Source: an uncultured Clostridia bacterium (GTDB taxonomy: Bacteria; Bacillota; Clostridia; TANB77; CAG-508). Taken from it: a stretch of 64,000 bases of DNA. The stretch lies in the NCBI GenBank assembly GCA_947167965.1, contig CAMVJW010000001.1:62001-126000 (forward strand), read 5' to 3'. Both the position numbers and the translations under genes were made by a program. This document shows, piece after piece, positions 7,209 through 15,425 of the stretch. Position 1 is the first letter of the stretch. Each line of letters starts with the position of its first letter. The notes below the pieces were generated by a model. The model had not been told where the DNA came from. It did no database searches and saw nothing but the letters and a program-made list of their open reading frames with translations.

Positions 7209-9380
7209 ATGAAGAAGAAAAAAAAGAAAAAACGTGCTCAAATAAAATCTAGACCAATTAGACCAAATATACCTAATAGAGTAATAGAAGATTCATCTGA
7301 AGATATAGAAGAATTGGAATCAAAACCAAAAAGGCCTGTAAAGAAAAAGCCTATAAAACCAAAAAAGAAAAAAAAGAGTTTTATCAGAAAACTTCTAAAA
7401 TTTTGCTTTTATGTTTCATTTACAATTCTAATAGTCTTTTTGAGTTTTAAAGCAATTGTTTTTAATAAATTAATAAAAAATATGATAAATAATACTCCTT
7501 CTACAGTTTATGATTCAAATAAAAACATAATAGCACAAATAGGAAATGAGAGAATACGTAATAATATAAAATATGATGATATTCCTACTAGCCTAGTAAA
7601 TGCTTATATCTCAATAGAAGACAAACGTTTTTATAAACATCATGGTGTAGATATAAAAAGAACAGGTGGTGCAATACTTACATATATTACACATCGTGGT
7701 TCATCTTCCTTTGGTGGAAGTACAATTACTCAACAATTGGTTAAAAACCTAACTGGTGATGATTCTACAACAATTACTAGAAAAGTTAAAGAATGGTTTT
7801 ATGCTATATGTATGGAATTTAACTATTCAAAAGAACAAATACTTGAAACATATTTTAATATTATTTATACAGGTCCAAATATTTATGGTATAGATCAAGC
7901 TGCTATTTATTATTTTGATAAAGATGTTAAGGATTTAGATTTGGCAGAATGTGCTTTTTTAGCTGGCTTAAATAATAGTCCTAATTCTTATAACCCATTT
8001 TCAAGTGTAGATAATTCTGCAAGAATTAAGAAAAGAACTAAAATTGTATTAAAACAAATGTTAGAATTAAAATATATAAGCCAGTCTGAGTATGATGATG
8101 CTGTATCTAAAGTAGAATTTGGTCTAAAATTTAAAAATGGAAAAACATCTAATAATTTTAAAACTTATTCATATAATACAGATGCCTTAATAAATGAAGT
8201 AATAGCAGATTTATCGCAAAAAAAACACATACCTAAAGAATTTGCAAGTAACTTCTTTATACTATCAGGTTCAAATATATACAGCACGGAAAATCCTAAA
8301 ATACAAAAAATACTAGAACAAGAAACTCAAAAAAATAAATATATTCTAAAATCTGAAAATGGTACAGATACTTCTCAAGCAGCCATTGTTGTAATAAACC
8401 ATTCTAATGGATATGTTGTTGCATCATCTGGTGGGCTTGGTGAAAAAAATGCATCTAGAAGTTTAAATAGAGTAACCCAGATGAAAAGACAAACTGGTTC
8501 AGCTATGAAGCCTATTGCAATTCTAGCTCCAGCTATAGATAGAAAAATTGTAACTCCAACAACATTAATAGATGACTCCCCTACAACATTTACAGATTAT
8601 ACAGGAAAACTATATACTCCTATAGATTATGATTCTTGTAAAGGTACAATTACATTAAGACAAGCAGTTGAAACTTCACAAAATATACCTTTTGTTAAAA
8701 TCATTGAACAATTAACTCCTCAAGTTTCAATAAAATATTTAAAAAAGATGGGAATTACAAGTTTAAATAACAATGATGTTAACTTATCTCTTTCTTTAGG
8801 AGGACTTGATGAGGGTATTTCCCCTCTTGAATTTGCAGCCGCCTATTCTACTATCGCAAATGATGGAATCTATATTGAACCAACATTTTATTCTAAAATA
8901 ACATCTTTTGATAATGAAACAGTTTTAAATTCTAGTCAAAAAAGAAGAAGAGTTTTTTCAAAAGATGTAGCATGTGTATTAAAACAACTATTATTAGAAC
9001 CTGTAAATGGAGAAAATGGTACTGCAACCTATTGTAAAATCTCAAATTTTGATGTTGCAGCAAAAACAGGTACTACAAATGATAATTATGATAGATGGTT
9101 ATGTGGTTTTACTACATATTATACATCAGTATGTTGGTATGGATTTGACAAAAATGAACCTATTAATTTTAGTGGTCAGAATCCAGCAGGTCTTATATGG
9201 TCAGAAGTTATGAAATCGATTCATTCTACTCTTCCTCCTACAAGATTTGAAATAACAAATGGTGTAATTTCAAGAAAGGTTTGTAAAGATTCAGGACAAC
9301 TTGCAAATCCTAAATGTAAAAATACATATACAGAATACTATTTAAAAAATACAAATTTAGAAACTTGTGCAATGCACTAA
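7209..9380 (+). CDS. Class A penicillin-binding protein (PBP1A-type)
   Basis: Bifunctional peptidoglycan glycosyltransferase/transpeptidase of 723 aa. The Lys/Arg-rich cytoplasmic tail covers 1-60 and one membrane helix about 61-83. The GT51 domain follows, with catalytic E137 in EDKRFYKHHG and the GGSTITQQLVKNL motif. The transpeptidase domain has S431-A-M-K434 (SxxK), S490-Q-N492 (SxN) and K619-T-G-T. All key residues are present. AAAGG precedes the ATG, and a hairpin at 9399-9440 ends the unit. The poly-lysine N-terminus is unusually long and runs from AAA/AAG tracts. Confidence 0.95.
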   Translation: MKKKKKKKRAQIKSRPIRPNIPNRVIEDSSEDIEELESKPKRPVKKKPIKPKKKKKSFIRKLLKFCFYVSFTILIVFLSFKAIVFNKLIKNMINNTPSTVYDSNKNIIAQIGNERIRNNIKYDDIPTSLVNAYISIEDKRFYKHHGVDIKRTGGAILTYITHRGSSSFGGSTITQQLVKNLTGDDSTTITRKVKEWFYAICMEFNYSKEQILETYFNIIYTGPNIYGIDQAAIYYFDKDVKDLDLAECAFLAGLNNSPNSYNPFSSVDNSARIKKRTKIVLKQMLELKYISQSEYDDAVSKVEFGLKFKNGKTSNNFKTYSYNTDALINEVIADLSQKKHIPKEFASNFFILSGSNIYSTENPKIQKILEQETQKNKYILKSENGTDTSQAAIVVINHSNGYVVASSGGLGEKNASRSLNRVTQMKRQTGSAMKPIAILAPAIDRKIVTPTTLIDDSPTTFTDYTGKLYTPIDYDSCKGTITLRQAVETSQNIPFVKIIEQLTPQVSIKYLKKMGITSLNNNDVNLSLSLGGLDEGISPLEFAAAYSTIANDGIYIEPTFYSKITSFDNETVLNSSQKRRRVFSKDVACVLKQLLLEPVNGENGTATYCKISNFDVAAKTGTTNDNYDRWLCGFTTYYTSVCWYGFDKNEPINFSGQNPAGLIWSEVMKSIHSTLPPTRFEITNGVISRKVCKDSGQLANPKCKNTYTEYYLKNTNLETCAMH

Positions 9381-9398
9381 TAAAAATATGATTAATAT

Positions 9399-9442
9399 AA
9401 AAAATATGATAAGCTATGAATAAAGCCTGTCATATTTTTTTA
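9399..9442 (+). terminator. Terminator after the PBP gene
   Basis: An 11-bp A/T-rich stem (9399-9409 with 9430-9440) ends in a T run. The loop is about 20 nt. Confidence 0.6.
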
Positions 9443-9529
9443 TATTTGAAATATATTATATATTAATAAGTTTTTTATAATACTTAAAGTGTAAGAATTT
9501 TATTAGGAAATTGAAAGGTTTTAGATTAA

Positions 9530-10590
9530 ATGAACAAATTTCATATCTACACATTTAAAATAAGAAGAAATTTTTTTCCAATATTTTTAATTTTATTTAT
9601 TTTTTCACTAATTATATTTTCTAAATCAAATATACAAGCAGCAGAAAATCGGATTAAAACTGTGGTATCATACAATAATCCCATCACTTTTCCCCTTTTT
9701 AATTGCTACTGAATTATTAACGCATACAACAATAGTTAATATTTTTAGTAAAATCTCTAATAAAATAACAAAGTCTTTATTTAATCTTCCTGGTGAAAGC
9801 ACTTTTGCATTAATTATGGGTTTTTTAAGTCGGTTATCCTGTTGGAGCTAAAATATCAATTAATTTTAGGAATAATAATATATGTACAAAAGAAGAATGC
9901 GAGAGAATGTTAAGTTTTACTAATAATTCTAGTCCACTTTTTATTTTAGGTACTTGTGGAATAACTTTATTTAAAAATGCCTCAATTGGTGTTTTACTGC
10001 TTATCTCACATTTTATTTCAGCTATTACTGTAGGTTATATATTTAGATTTTGGAAAAAATCCAAACCAAATTTTAAAAAACAAACTAATAGAACTTCTGT
10101 TAATAATAATAAACTACAGTTAATTACTAAAAAAAATTTTGGTGAAATACTTGGAAAAAGCATACAAACATCTATATTTTCAATTTTAAATATTGGAGGT
10201 TTTATTGTTCTATTTTCTGTTTTAATTTCTATACTTAACAATTCTGGAATTGTAAATTTAATTGAAATAATTTTTAAACCATTTTGTAATTTTTTTAATA
10301 TTCCTGTTAAAATTCCAAGTTCACTATTTTTAGGCTCATTTGAAATAACAAATGGATTAAATATATTATCAAATATAAAAATTAAAAACATTTCATTAAT
10401 TATAATACTAACATCTTTTTTATTAGGTATTGGTGGTATTTCAATATTTTTTCAAATTTTAAGTATTGTATCTAAATCTGATCTTTCAATAAAGCCATAT
10501 ATTATAGGAAAACTTTTACAAGGAATATTTTCTTGTATATATACATATATTTTAATATCAATTTTCCCTGTTTTTAATTTTAATTTATAG
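9530..10590 (+). CDS. ylbJ: Sporulation integral membrane protein YlbJ, read through two +1 shifts at CGG
   Basis: YlbJ is a polytopic membrane protein with gate/nucleoside-recognition-type domains, needed for spore maturation in Bacillus. Frame one (9530) gives the N-terminal helix, ending QAAEN, and meets CGG at 9650-9652. Skipping C gives G41 and LKLWYHTIIPSLFPFLIATE. That frame meets CGG at 9831-9833 after MGFLS; skipping C gives G101 and YPVGAKISIN, the GYPVGAK family hallmark. It then runs to the stop at 10588-10590. Total 352 aa, close to the family. Read without recoding, the gene is three fragments. AAAGG lies upstream of the ATG. A 68-aa gene follows 12 nt later. Confidence 0.85.
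9650..9652 (+). other. In-frame CGG recoding site 2 (ylbJ, first)
   Basis: Zero-frame codon 41 is CGG after AAT and before A. Reading resumes at GGA 9651-9653 (G41), giving the conserved GLKLW context. Confidence 0.85.
9831..9833 (+). other. In-frame CGG recoding site 3 (ylbJ, second)
   Basis: CGG after AGT and before T, 60 codons after site 2. Reading resumes at GGT 9832-9834 (G101), restoring FLS-G-YPVGAK. Confidence 0.85.
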
Positions 10591-10602
10591 GAGGTTTAGT
10601 TT

Positions 10603-10809
10603 ATGGAAAAAGATTATAATATAGATTCAAATAATGTTTTTAATCCATATCATTTAAATAGTTCTGCAGTAGATTTTAATGAACTTTATAAAGACCCAAT
10701 GTTTAACCCAATTGCTCAATATGAGCAAGCATATTCTTATTATAGATATCTTTGTATGCAAATGGATTATAAAATTAAATGTAAAGAATACGAAAAACTT
10801 TGCCAATAA
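10603..10809 (+). CDS. Small hypothetical protein downstream of ylbJ
   Basis: 68 aa with an excellent AGGAGG ribosome binding site, 12 nt after the ylbJ stop, so probably co-transcribed. It is rich in Asn, Tyr and Asp (FNPYHLNSS, YSYYRYLCMQMD), with two Cys near the end and no membrane segment or signal peptide. I do not recognise the family. The context makes a sporulation-related role possible but unproven. Confidence 0.65.
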   Translation: MEKDYNIDSNNVFNPYHLNSSAVDFNELYKDPMFNPIAQYEQAYSYYRYLCMQMDYKIKCKEYEKLCQ

Positions 10810-10826
10810 AGGTTAAAAAGTTTATC

Positions 10827-10900
10827 AAAAAAGCCTTTTATTAAATTCTAATAAAAAGCTTTTTTATTTTTATGCACTTTTCAATTCTAGTCCATACTAA
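10827..10900. repeat. spo0A-terminator repeat, copy 1
   Basis: A 74-bp copy of the hairpin and flank that ends spo0A (copy 3 at 12591-12662). Its stem (aaaaagccttttatta / taataaaaagcttttt) has one mismatch and T runs on both sides. It ends both the ylbJ unit (plus) and the DUF4160 gene (minus). The following tgcacttttcaattcta resembles the last codons of spo0A, so the unit looks duplicated from the spo0A 3' end. Confidence 0.75.
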
Positions 10901-10904
10901 ATGT

Positions 10905-11181
10905 TTAGCAATAAAAACTAATATTTCCTGAATGAATTTTCTTCCACATTTCTACTATTTGAAAATAATGTAAAGAAATATCTTCGCAAATAATATTTAG
11001 TTCTTTTATAGGAATTCTACTTTTATTATGGCAAAGTATGCAACCTCCGGATTGAGTTAACCACACTTTAGTTGCATTTGCTGTTGGATTTCCTTTAGAT
11101 ATATGAACATGTATTGGTTCATCATTTTCATTTGTCCAAAAATAAATTTTATATCCGTTTTAACTCAAATATATTAGGCAA
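10905..11181 (-). CDS. DUF4160 protein, TTG start, read through a +1 shift at CGG
   Basis: Start TTG 11181 lies seven bases after GGAGGG. It reads MPNIFELK, meets in-frame CGG at 11157-11155, and after skipping C continues GYKIYFWTNENDEPIHVHIS. This is the typical start and core (MPxxFxxxGxxxxFxxNE...PxHxH) of DUF4160 proteins. It ends with a stop at 10907-10905; total 91 aa. The start overlaps the upstream gene by eight bases, suggesting translational coupling. DUF4160 proteins are small, of unknown function, and often paired with another small gene, sometimes discussed as toxin-antitoxin-like; the evidence for that is weak. Confidence 0.75.
11155..11157 (-). other. In-frame CGG recoding site 4 (DUF4160)
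   Basis: Codon 9 is CGG after AAA and before A. Reading resumes at GGA (11156-11154), restoring the conserved Gly-Tyr of DUF4160. Confidence 0.75.
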
Positions 11182-11449
11182 TTTGAATCCCTCCTAAACG
11201 AGCATATTTAAAGAAAAAAGAAGCCCCATTTTTAGCAATTTTCATAAATCTATTTTTTTCTTCATCAGAATAATTTCCATCTTCAAAAATAACTTTATAA
11301 CTTGGAAGTTCTATTACATAAGTATCAAATCCATACTCCATAGGTCTTTCAAAAGTTACGCGTAGATATTCTTCATCATTCTCGTTTTTTCCTATATTAG
11401 AAAAAACCCCAAGTGTTCCATCAGGATATTTGGCAAATTCATAAGTCAT
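11174..11449 (-). CDS. Hypothetical protein paired with DUF4160
   Basis: 91 aa, preceded by AAAGGAG. Likely mixed alpha/beta: MTYEFAKYPDGTLGVFSN, then a segment containing YVIELPSYKVIFEDG. There is no membrane segment. Its 3' end contains the GGAGGG ribosome binding site and the TTG start of the DUF4160 gene, so the two form one coupled pair. I do not recognise the family. Confidence 0.6.
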   Translation of the reverse strand: MTYEFAKYPDGTLGVFSNIGKNENDEEYLRVTFERPMEYGFDTYVIELPSYKVIFEDGNYSDEEKNRFMKIAKNGASFFFKYARLGGIQIA

Positions 11450-11583
11450 AATAATTCACACTCCTTTGACTGCTTAACTAATATTATAATTAAGTATAAC
11501 ATACTTTAAAGTTTTTATCCACAATAGTTACTAGTTTTTTATTATTTTTCATCTTATTTACAAAAATCACATAATTTTATACT

Positions 11584-11660
11584 AAAAAAAAGCCTTTTAT
11601 TAAATTCTAATAAAAAGCTTTTTTATTTTTATGCATTCTTTAATTCTAATCCATACTAAA
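11584..11660. repeat. spo0A-terminator repeat, copy 2
   Basis: It shares the hairpin core with copies 1 and 3. Similarity to copy 3 extends left to about 11531 (ctagttttt...atttacaaaaatcacat). The stem carries T runs on both strands. Confidence 0.75.
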
Positions 11661-11684
11661 AGAAATATCTTCGCAAATAATATT
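11659..11684 (-). pseudogene. Relic of a second DUF4160 gene
   Basis: These 26 bases are identical to 10972-10997 inside the intact DUF4160 gene (coding NIICEDIS). They directly follow the terminator repeat. The layout is as expected if a second DUF4160 copy lost everything but this fragment. Confidence 0.5.
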
Positions 11685-11801
11685 ATTATATATATTAAAA
11701 TTCACTTTTTTCAAAATTTTTTATTGAATACTTGATTATTTTGTCAATTCGTTATATCATTTATGTATAATAAAATAAACATAATAAAGGAGTTGAAAAA
11801 A

Positions 11802-12167
11802 ATGATAAAAGAAAGAAATATTGTAGTATGTATTTTACTTAGTCTTATTACATGTGGTATTTATGGAATTTACTGGTTCATAACTTTAACAGATGACTCT
11901 GCAAAAGCAAATGAAGATGCTGACTTTACAGGTGTTAAAGCATTTTTATTCACTATAATAACATGTGGAATATATGGAATTTACTGGAATTATAAAATAG
12001 GTAAAGAAATGTATGAAGCAAATCAAAAACATGGAATAAATGCAAGTGATAATTCTTTATTATACTTAATCTTATCACTATTTGGTTTTTCAATAATTAC
12101 ATACTGTATAGTTCAAAATGAATTAAATACATTAGCAAAAGCAAATAATGAAAATCAACAAGTATAA
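11802..12167 (+). CDS. DUF4234 membrane protein
   Basis: 121 aa. ATG 11802 follows AAAGGAG by eight bases, preferred over the upstream in-frame ATG 11763, which would include the ribosome binding site. It contains two copies of TCGIYGIYW (about residues 15-23 and 50-58), each in a membrane helix, and a third helix near 85-105. DUF4234 proteins are small integral membrane proteins of unknown function. The next gene overlaps its 3' end. Confidence 0.8.
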   Translation: MIKERNIVVCILLSLITCGIYGIYWFITLTDDSAKANEDADFTGVKAFLFTIITCGIYGIYWNYKIGKEMYEANQKHGINASDNSLLYLILSLFGFSIITYCIVQNELNTLAKANNENQQV

Positions 12168-12522
12168 AAAATTTTTATTTATATTTTCTTTAGGGGTTCT
12201 ATATATTTTTATTTTATTAAAATATGAAACTGGAATCCCTTGTATTTTTCATGAACTAACAGGATTATATTGTCCAGGGTGTGGTGGAAATAGAGCGGTG
12301 CTTTCTTTAATAAAACTAAACTTTTATCAAGCCTTGAGATATAATTTATTAATAACTGTTTTAATTCCTTTTTTTTGTATACATTTAATTTACAAATATA
12401 TTTTTAAAGGAAAAAAAAGATTACCTAATTATATTCTTTATCTGTTATTAATTATTACTATTGCTTTTGCAATTATAAGAAATATTCCATTTTTTTCATA
12501 TTTAACACCTATAAAACTATAA
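12148..12522 (+). CDS. DUF2752 membrane protein
   Basis: 124 aa with three membrane helices. The DUF2752 signature is clear: TGLYCPGCGGNRAVLSL, with two Cys that may bind a metal, followed by an N-rich helix start (ALRYN). The function is unknown. Its start overlaps the DUF4234 gene by 20 bases in another frame, so the pair is translationally coupled. A copy of the terminator repeat follows. Confidence 0.8.
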   Translation: MKINKYKKFLFIFSLGVLYIFILLKYETGIPCIFHELTGLYCPGCGGNRAVLSLIKLNFYQALRYNLLITVLIPFFCIHLIYKYIFKGKKRLPNYILYLLLIITIAFAIIRNIPFFSYLTPIKL

Positions 12523-12590
12523 AATGTATAATTTCTAGTTTTTGTTATTTTTCTTTTTCGTATTTACAAAAATCACACATTTTTATACTT

Positions 12591-12662
12591 AAAAAAGCCT
12601 TTTATTAAATTCTAATAAAAAGCTTTATTATTATTATTATTATGCACTTTTTAATTCTAATC
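12591..12662. repeat. spo0A-terminator repeat, copy 3 (native position)
   Basis: The hairpin (aaaaagccttttatta / taataaaaagcttta) lies just past the spo0A stop, and the right part of the repeat is the spo0A 3' end itself. It terminates spo0A on the minus strand and the DUF2752 gene on the plus strand. A short (tta)n run at 12626-12642 is specific to this copy. Confidence 0.75.
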
Positions 12663-13461
12663 TTAATTTATCTGCTATCATTGCAATAAATTCTGAATTT
12701 GTTGGCTTTCCTTTGCTAGCCGATACCGTATAGCCAAATATATTTTCCATAACATCAACTTCTCCTCTACCCCATGCAACTTCAATTGCATGACGAATCG
12801 CACGTTCTACTCTAGATGGTGTAGTTCCAAATTTTTGTGCAATTTGTGGATATAAGCTTTTTGTTATTTGGTTTATAACATCAATATCATTTACAACAAG
12901 CATTATAGCTTCTCTTAAATATTGATATCCTTTAATATGTGCAGGAACCCCTACTCCATGGATAACATTAGTTACTAAAGCTTCTAGCTGATTTTCTCCC
13001 TTCTTTGGAATTACATTTATGTATGGCGTTTTTCTAACTGGTTCTTTGATAATAAAATTATTTGAATTACTAGGTTTATAATTCTTAATTTCTCTAATTC
13101 TTTGTATTAGAAGCTCTATATCAAATGGTTTAACAATATAATATTCAGCTCCTAAACTAATCGCTTTTTGTGTAATTTTGTCTTGACCTACAGCTGATAA
13201 CATAATACAAATTGGTCTCTTATTTAAACTATTAATACTGCTATTTAATCTCTCTAATACTCCAAGTCCATCTAAATGTGGCATAATCACATCTAAAATT
13301 GCTACATCTGGTGTTTCGTTTCTTATTATATCTAGTGCTTCTAAGCCATCTTTTGCAACTCCAATAATTTCCATATCTTCTTGATTTTCAAGATATGATG
13401 ATAGTGTCTTACTAAACTCTTGATTGTCATCTGCAATTAATACTGTAATTTTTTCTTTCAC
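12640..13461 (-). CDS. spo0A: Sporulation master regulator Spo0A
   Basis: 273-aa response regulator. The receiver domain (1-120) has the acidic pair in IADDN, phosphoacceptor D57 in [12 protein letters not shown] and lysine in IVKPF. The C-terminal Spo0A DNA-binding domain (about 155-270) contains [37 protein letters not shown] and the recognition region [14 protein letters not shown]. It controls the decision to sporulate by binding 0A boxes. The start is GTG 13461, seven bases after AGGAGG. Upstream are a long palindrome (13487-13509) and a possible 0A box (13523-13530). No spoIVB is adjacent, unlike Bacillus. Confidence 0.97.
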   Translation of the reverse strand: MKEKITVLIADDNQEFSKTLSSYLENQEDMEIIGVAKDGLEALDIIRNETPDVAILDVIMPHLDGLGVLERLNSSINSLNKRPICIMLSAVGQDKITQKAISLGAEYYIVKPFDIELLIQRIREIKNYKPSNSNNFIIKEPVRKTPYINVIPKKGENQLEALVTNVIHGVGVPAHIKGYQYLREAIMLVVNDIDVINQITKSLYPQIAQKFGTTPSRVERAIRHAIEVAWGRGEVDVMENIFGYTVSASKGKPTNSEFIAMIADKLRLELKSA

Positions 13462-13486
13462 AGCTTTATCCTCCTAAATATAAAAT

Positions 13487-13509
13487 AAATTGTAAAAATT
13501 TTACAATTT
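13487..13509. promoter_or_regulatory. Palindrome upstream of spo0A
   Basis: An 11-bp perfect inverted repeat around one central base (arms aaattgtaaaa and ttttacaattt) lies about 26 nt before the GTG start, next to the ribosome binding site. It could be a protein operator or an RNA hairpin limiting translation. There is no T run suited to termination. Confidence 0.4.
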
Positions 13510-13522
13510 TTATTATATTATA

Positions 13523-13530
13523 TAGTCGAA
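13523..13530 (+). promoter_or_regulatory. Possible 0A box
   Basis: TAGTCGAA differs by one base from the Spo0A recognition core TTGTCGAA. It lies in the spo0A upstream region, so autoregulation is possible. One mismatch in AT-rich DNA makes this weak. Confidence 0.3.
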
Positions 13531-13663
13531 TATTTTGCAATATATTTATGGCAATTTTTTCCAGTTTTTTTCTTTCATTTTTCTTTATATTTCTACATTT
13601 CTCAACAATTGTTTTTAGCTATTTTATAGTGTATTAAATATTATCTATACTAAATACTATATG

Positions 13664-13698
13664 AAAAAAAGTCAATAAGAATTAATACTCTTATTGAC
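13664..13698 (-). terminator. Terminator after mscL
   Basis: Arms gtcaataag (13671-13679) and cttattgac (13690-13698) form a 9-bp stem. On the minus strand it is followed by seven T. Confidence 0.75.
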
Positions 13699-13739
13699 AA
13701 ATATTTTATTATTAAATTTTAAAAATAATATTTTTTTTA

Positions 13740-14180
13740 TTAAACTTTTTGTTTATCTTTTAATAAATCTCTAATCTCCTCAAGTAAAACAGTATTTTCT
13801 TCTTTTTGAGGTTCTTCTTCTGCTTCTTCCTCTTTTTTATTTCTTTTTGTAACTTTTTCAATGCCCTTTACCATAAAGAATATGCATAATGCTATAATTA
13901 AAAAGTCAATTACGTTTTGAATAAAGTTACCATATGTAATTGTAGCTTTTCCAACTTCTACTTTAAGATCTGTAAAATCTATTCCACCAATTATTACACC
14001 TATAATTGGCATTAATATGTCATTAACTATTGATGTTACAATTTTACCAAAAGCACCACCTATAATTACACCGACTGCCATATCTACTACATTACCTTTG
14101 GCAATAAATTCTTTAAATTCACCTAATGTTTTTCCGCCTTTCTTTTTAAGCTCTTCTTTGTTAATTTCAACTTTTGCCAT
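13740..14180 (-). CDS. mscL: Large-conductance mechanosensitive channel MscL
   Basis: 146 aa. The pentameric osmotic safety valve of the cytoplasmic membrane. Visible: the N-terminal amphipathic helix, TM1 around [21 protein letters not shown], a short periplasmic loop ([11 protein letters not shown]), TM2 ([14 protein letters not shown]) and a charged C-terminal bundle helix with a Glu-rich insertion. Start: the ATG at 14180 has AAGGA 12 bases upstream; an in-frame ATG at 14192 directly abuts the ribosome binding site. It is a monocistronic unit with its own terminator. Confidence 0.95.
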   Translation of the reverse strand: MAKVEINKEELKKKGGKTLGEFKEFIAKGNVVDMAVGVIIGGAFGKIVTSIVNDILMPIIGVIIGGIDFTDLKVEVGKATITYGNFIQNVIDFLIIALCIFFMVKGIEKVTKRNKKEEEAEEEPQKEENTVLLEEIRDLLKDKQKV

Positions 14181-14264
14181 TTTTACTACCATTCCTTCCT
14201 AGAAGACTATATAAAAGATAAATCTTCTTATTCAATTTGGTTTAATATAACTATTATTGTAATA

Positions 14265-14441
14265 TTATTCTTCTGCTGGAGCACCTACAGGACAAACACC
14301 AGCGCAAGTTCCACAAGAAATACATACATCTTGATCTATTTCTGCTTTTCCATCTTCTCCAATTTTTATACAGTTCATTGGACAAGCATCAACACAAGCA
14401 CTACATCCTATACAAGAATCTTTTTCTATTTTATATGCCAT
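14265..14441 (-). CDS. 2[4Fe-4S] ferredoxin
   Basis: 58 aa with two classical CxxCxxCxxxCP motifs (CIGCSACVDACP and CISCGTCAGVCP), each binding a [4Fe-4S] cluster. A low-potential electron carrier typical of Clostridia. ATG 14441 is preceded by GGAGGTGAG. It sits 60 bp upstream of ricT in the same orientation but reads as a separate small unit. Confidence 0.95.
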   Translation of the reverse strand: MAYKIEKDSCIGCSACVDACPMNCIKIGEDGKAEIDQDVCISCGTCAGVCPVGAPAEE

Positions 14442-14510
14442 ATTTCTCACCTCCTATACTATATTTAGATCAATTACACTATTCTAATTTTTTTATTATA
14501 AAATAGCTTA

Positions 14511-15425
14511 CTAATTATTTTGAGTATTATTTTTTTCTTCTTGTTCTAATCTTTCAAGTTTTTCTAATTCTTTTTTATTTTTTTCTTCTTCCTCATCAAT
14601 CACTTCAATATTTGAATCTTTAACAAGTTTAATTTCACTTAATTCAAATTTTTTGTGATTGTAGTCTTCTCCATTTTTTATTTTAACTTTTAGCCTTTCA
14701 GCTAGTATTTCAACCTGCTCAACCTCACCTATTCCATCAGGAGTGTTTACAATTGCTCCAACATGAGGTAATCTTGTCATTTTTTCTTGATATACTTCAT
14801 TTTCATATTGTAAGCAGCACATTAGTCTACCACAATTACCAGATATTTTTGATGGATTAAGTGATAAATTTTGATCCTTTGCCATTTTTATAGATACTGT
14901 TTCAAAATTGCTTAAAAATGAACAACAACAAAGCTGTCTTCCACATACTCCATTTCCACCTAATCTTTTAATTTCATCTCTAACACCAATTTGGCGTAAC
15001 TCGATTCTTGTTCTGTATTTAGCTGCTAATTCTTTAACAAGTTCTCTAAAATCTATTCTACCATCTGCTGTAAAATAAAACAATACTTTTGAATTATTAA
15101 ACTTAAACTCAACATCTGTTAAGTTCATATCTAATCCATATTCTTTTATTTTTTTATTGCAATAATTAAATGCTTCTTTTTCTTTTTCTTTACATTCATT
15201 AAAATGTGCTTTGTCTTTTTCATTAACTAATCTTAAAACTTTTTTTAAGTCTTTTGGTATTTTTTCCTCACTTATAGTTCTATTTGGAATTGAAATTGTT
15301 CCAATTTCCTCTCCATCTTCTGTATCAACTATTACCTGATCATCTTTTTTTAAAACAAGATATTGAGGATCAAAAAAGTAAATTTTTCCAAGTCTTCTAA
15401 ATCTTACACCAACAATATTTTTCAA
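14511..15425 (-). CDS. ricT: PSP1-domain protein RicT (YaaT)
   Basis: 304 aa. RicT belongs to the RicA-RicF-RicT complex that binds Fe-S clusters, assists RNase Y and promotes phosphorelay to Spo0A in Bacillus. The PSP1 core spans about 55-215, with the cysteine cluster GRQLCCCSFL and SGNCGRLMCCLQYE. The C-terminus is a charged coiled region. TTG start at 15425 lies seven bases after GGAGG and overlaps the holB stop as TTGA, the mark of translational coupling. The holB-ricT order is conserved in Firmicutes. Confidence 0.93.
   Translation of the reverse strand: MKNIVGVRFRRLGKIYFFDPQYLVLKKDDQVIVDTEDGEEIGTISIPNRTISEEKIPKDLKKVLRLVNEKDKAHFNECKEKEKEAFNYCNKKIKEYGLDMNLTDVEFKFNNSKVLFYFTADGRIDFRELVKELAAKYRTRIELRQIGVRDEIKRLGGNGVCGRQLCCCSFLSNFETVSIKMAKDQNLSLNPSKISGNCGRLMCCLQYENEVYQEKMTRLPHVGAIVNTPDGIGEVEQVEILAERLKVKIKNGEDYNHKKFELSEIKLVKDSNIEVIDEEEEKNKKELEKLERLEQEEKNNTQNN

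Larger units (their letters stand above)
11450..11801. other. Intergenic region between the DUF4160 pair and the DUF4234 gene
   Basis: It holds the ribosome binding site and a likely TATAAT element for the minus-strand gene near 11480, the second spo0A-terminator repeat (11584-11660), a DUF4160 relic (11659-11684), and the AT-rich leader with AAAGGAG for the DUF4234 gene. No intact gene is seen. Confidence 0.6.

Noticed and set aside
9007..9213. Forward ORF inside the PBP gene
   Set aside because: It lies in another frame over the transpeptidase KTG region and has no ribosome binding site; a shadow.
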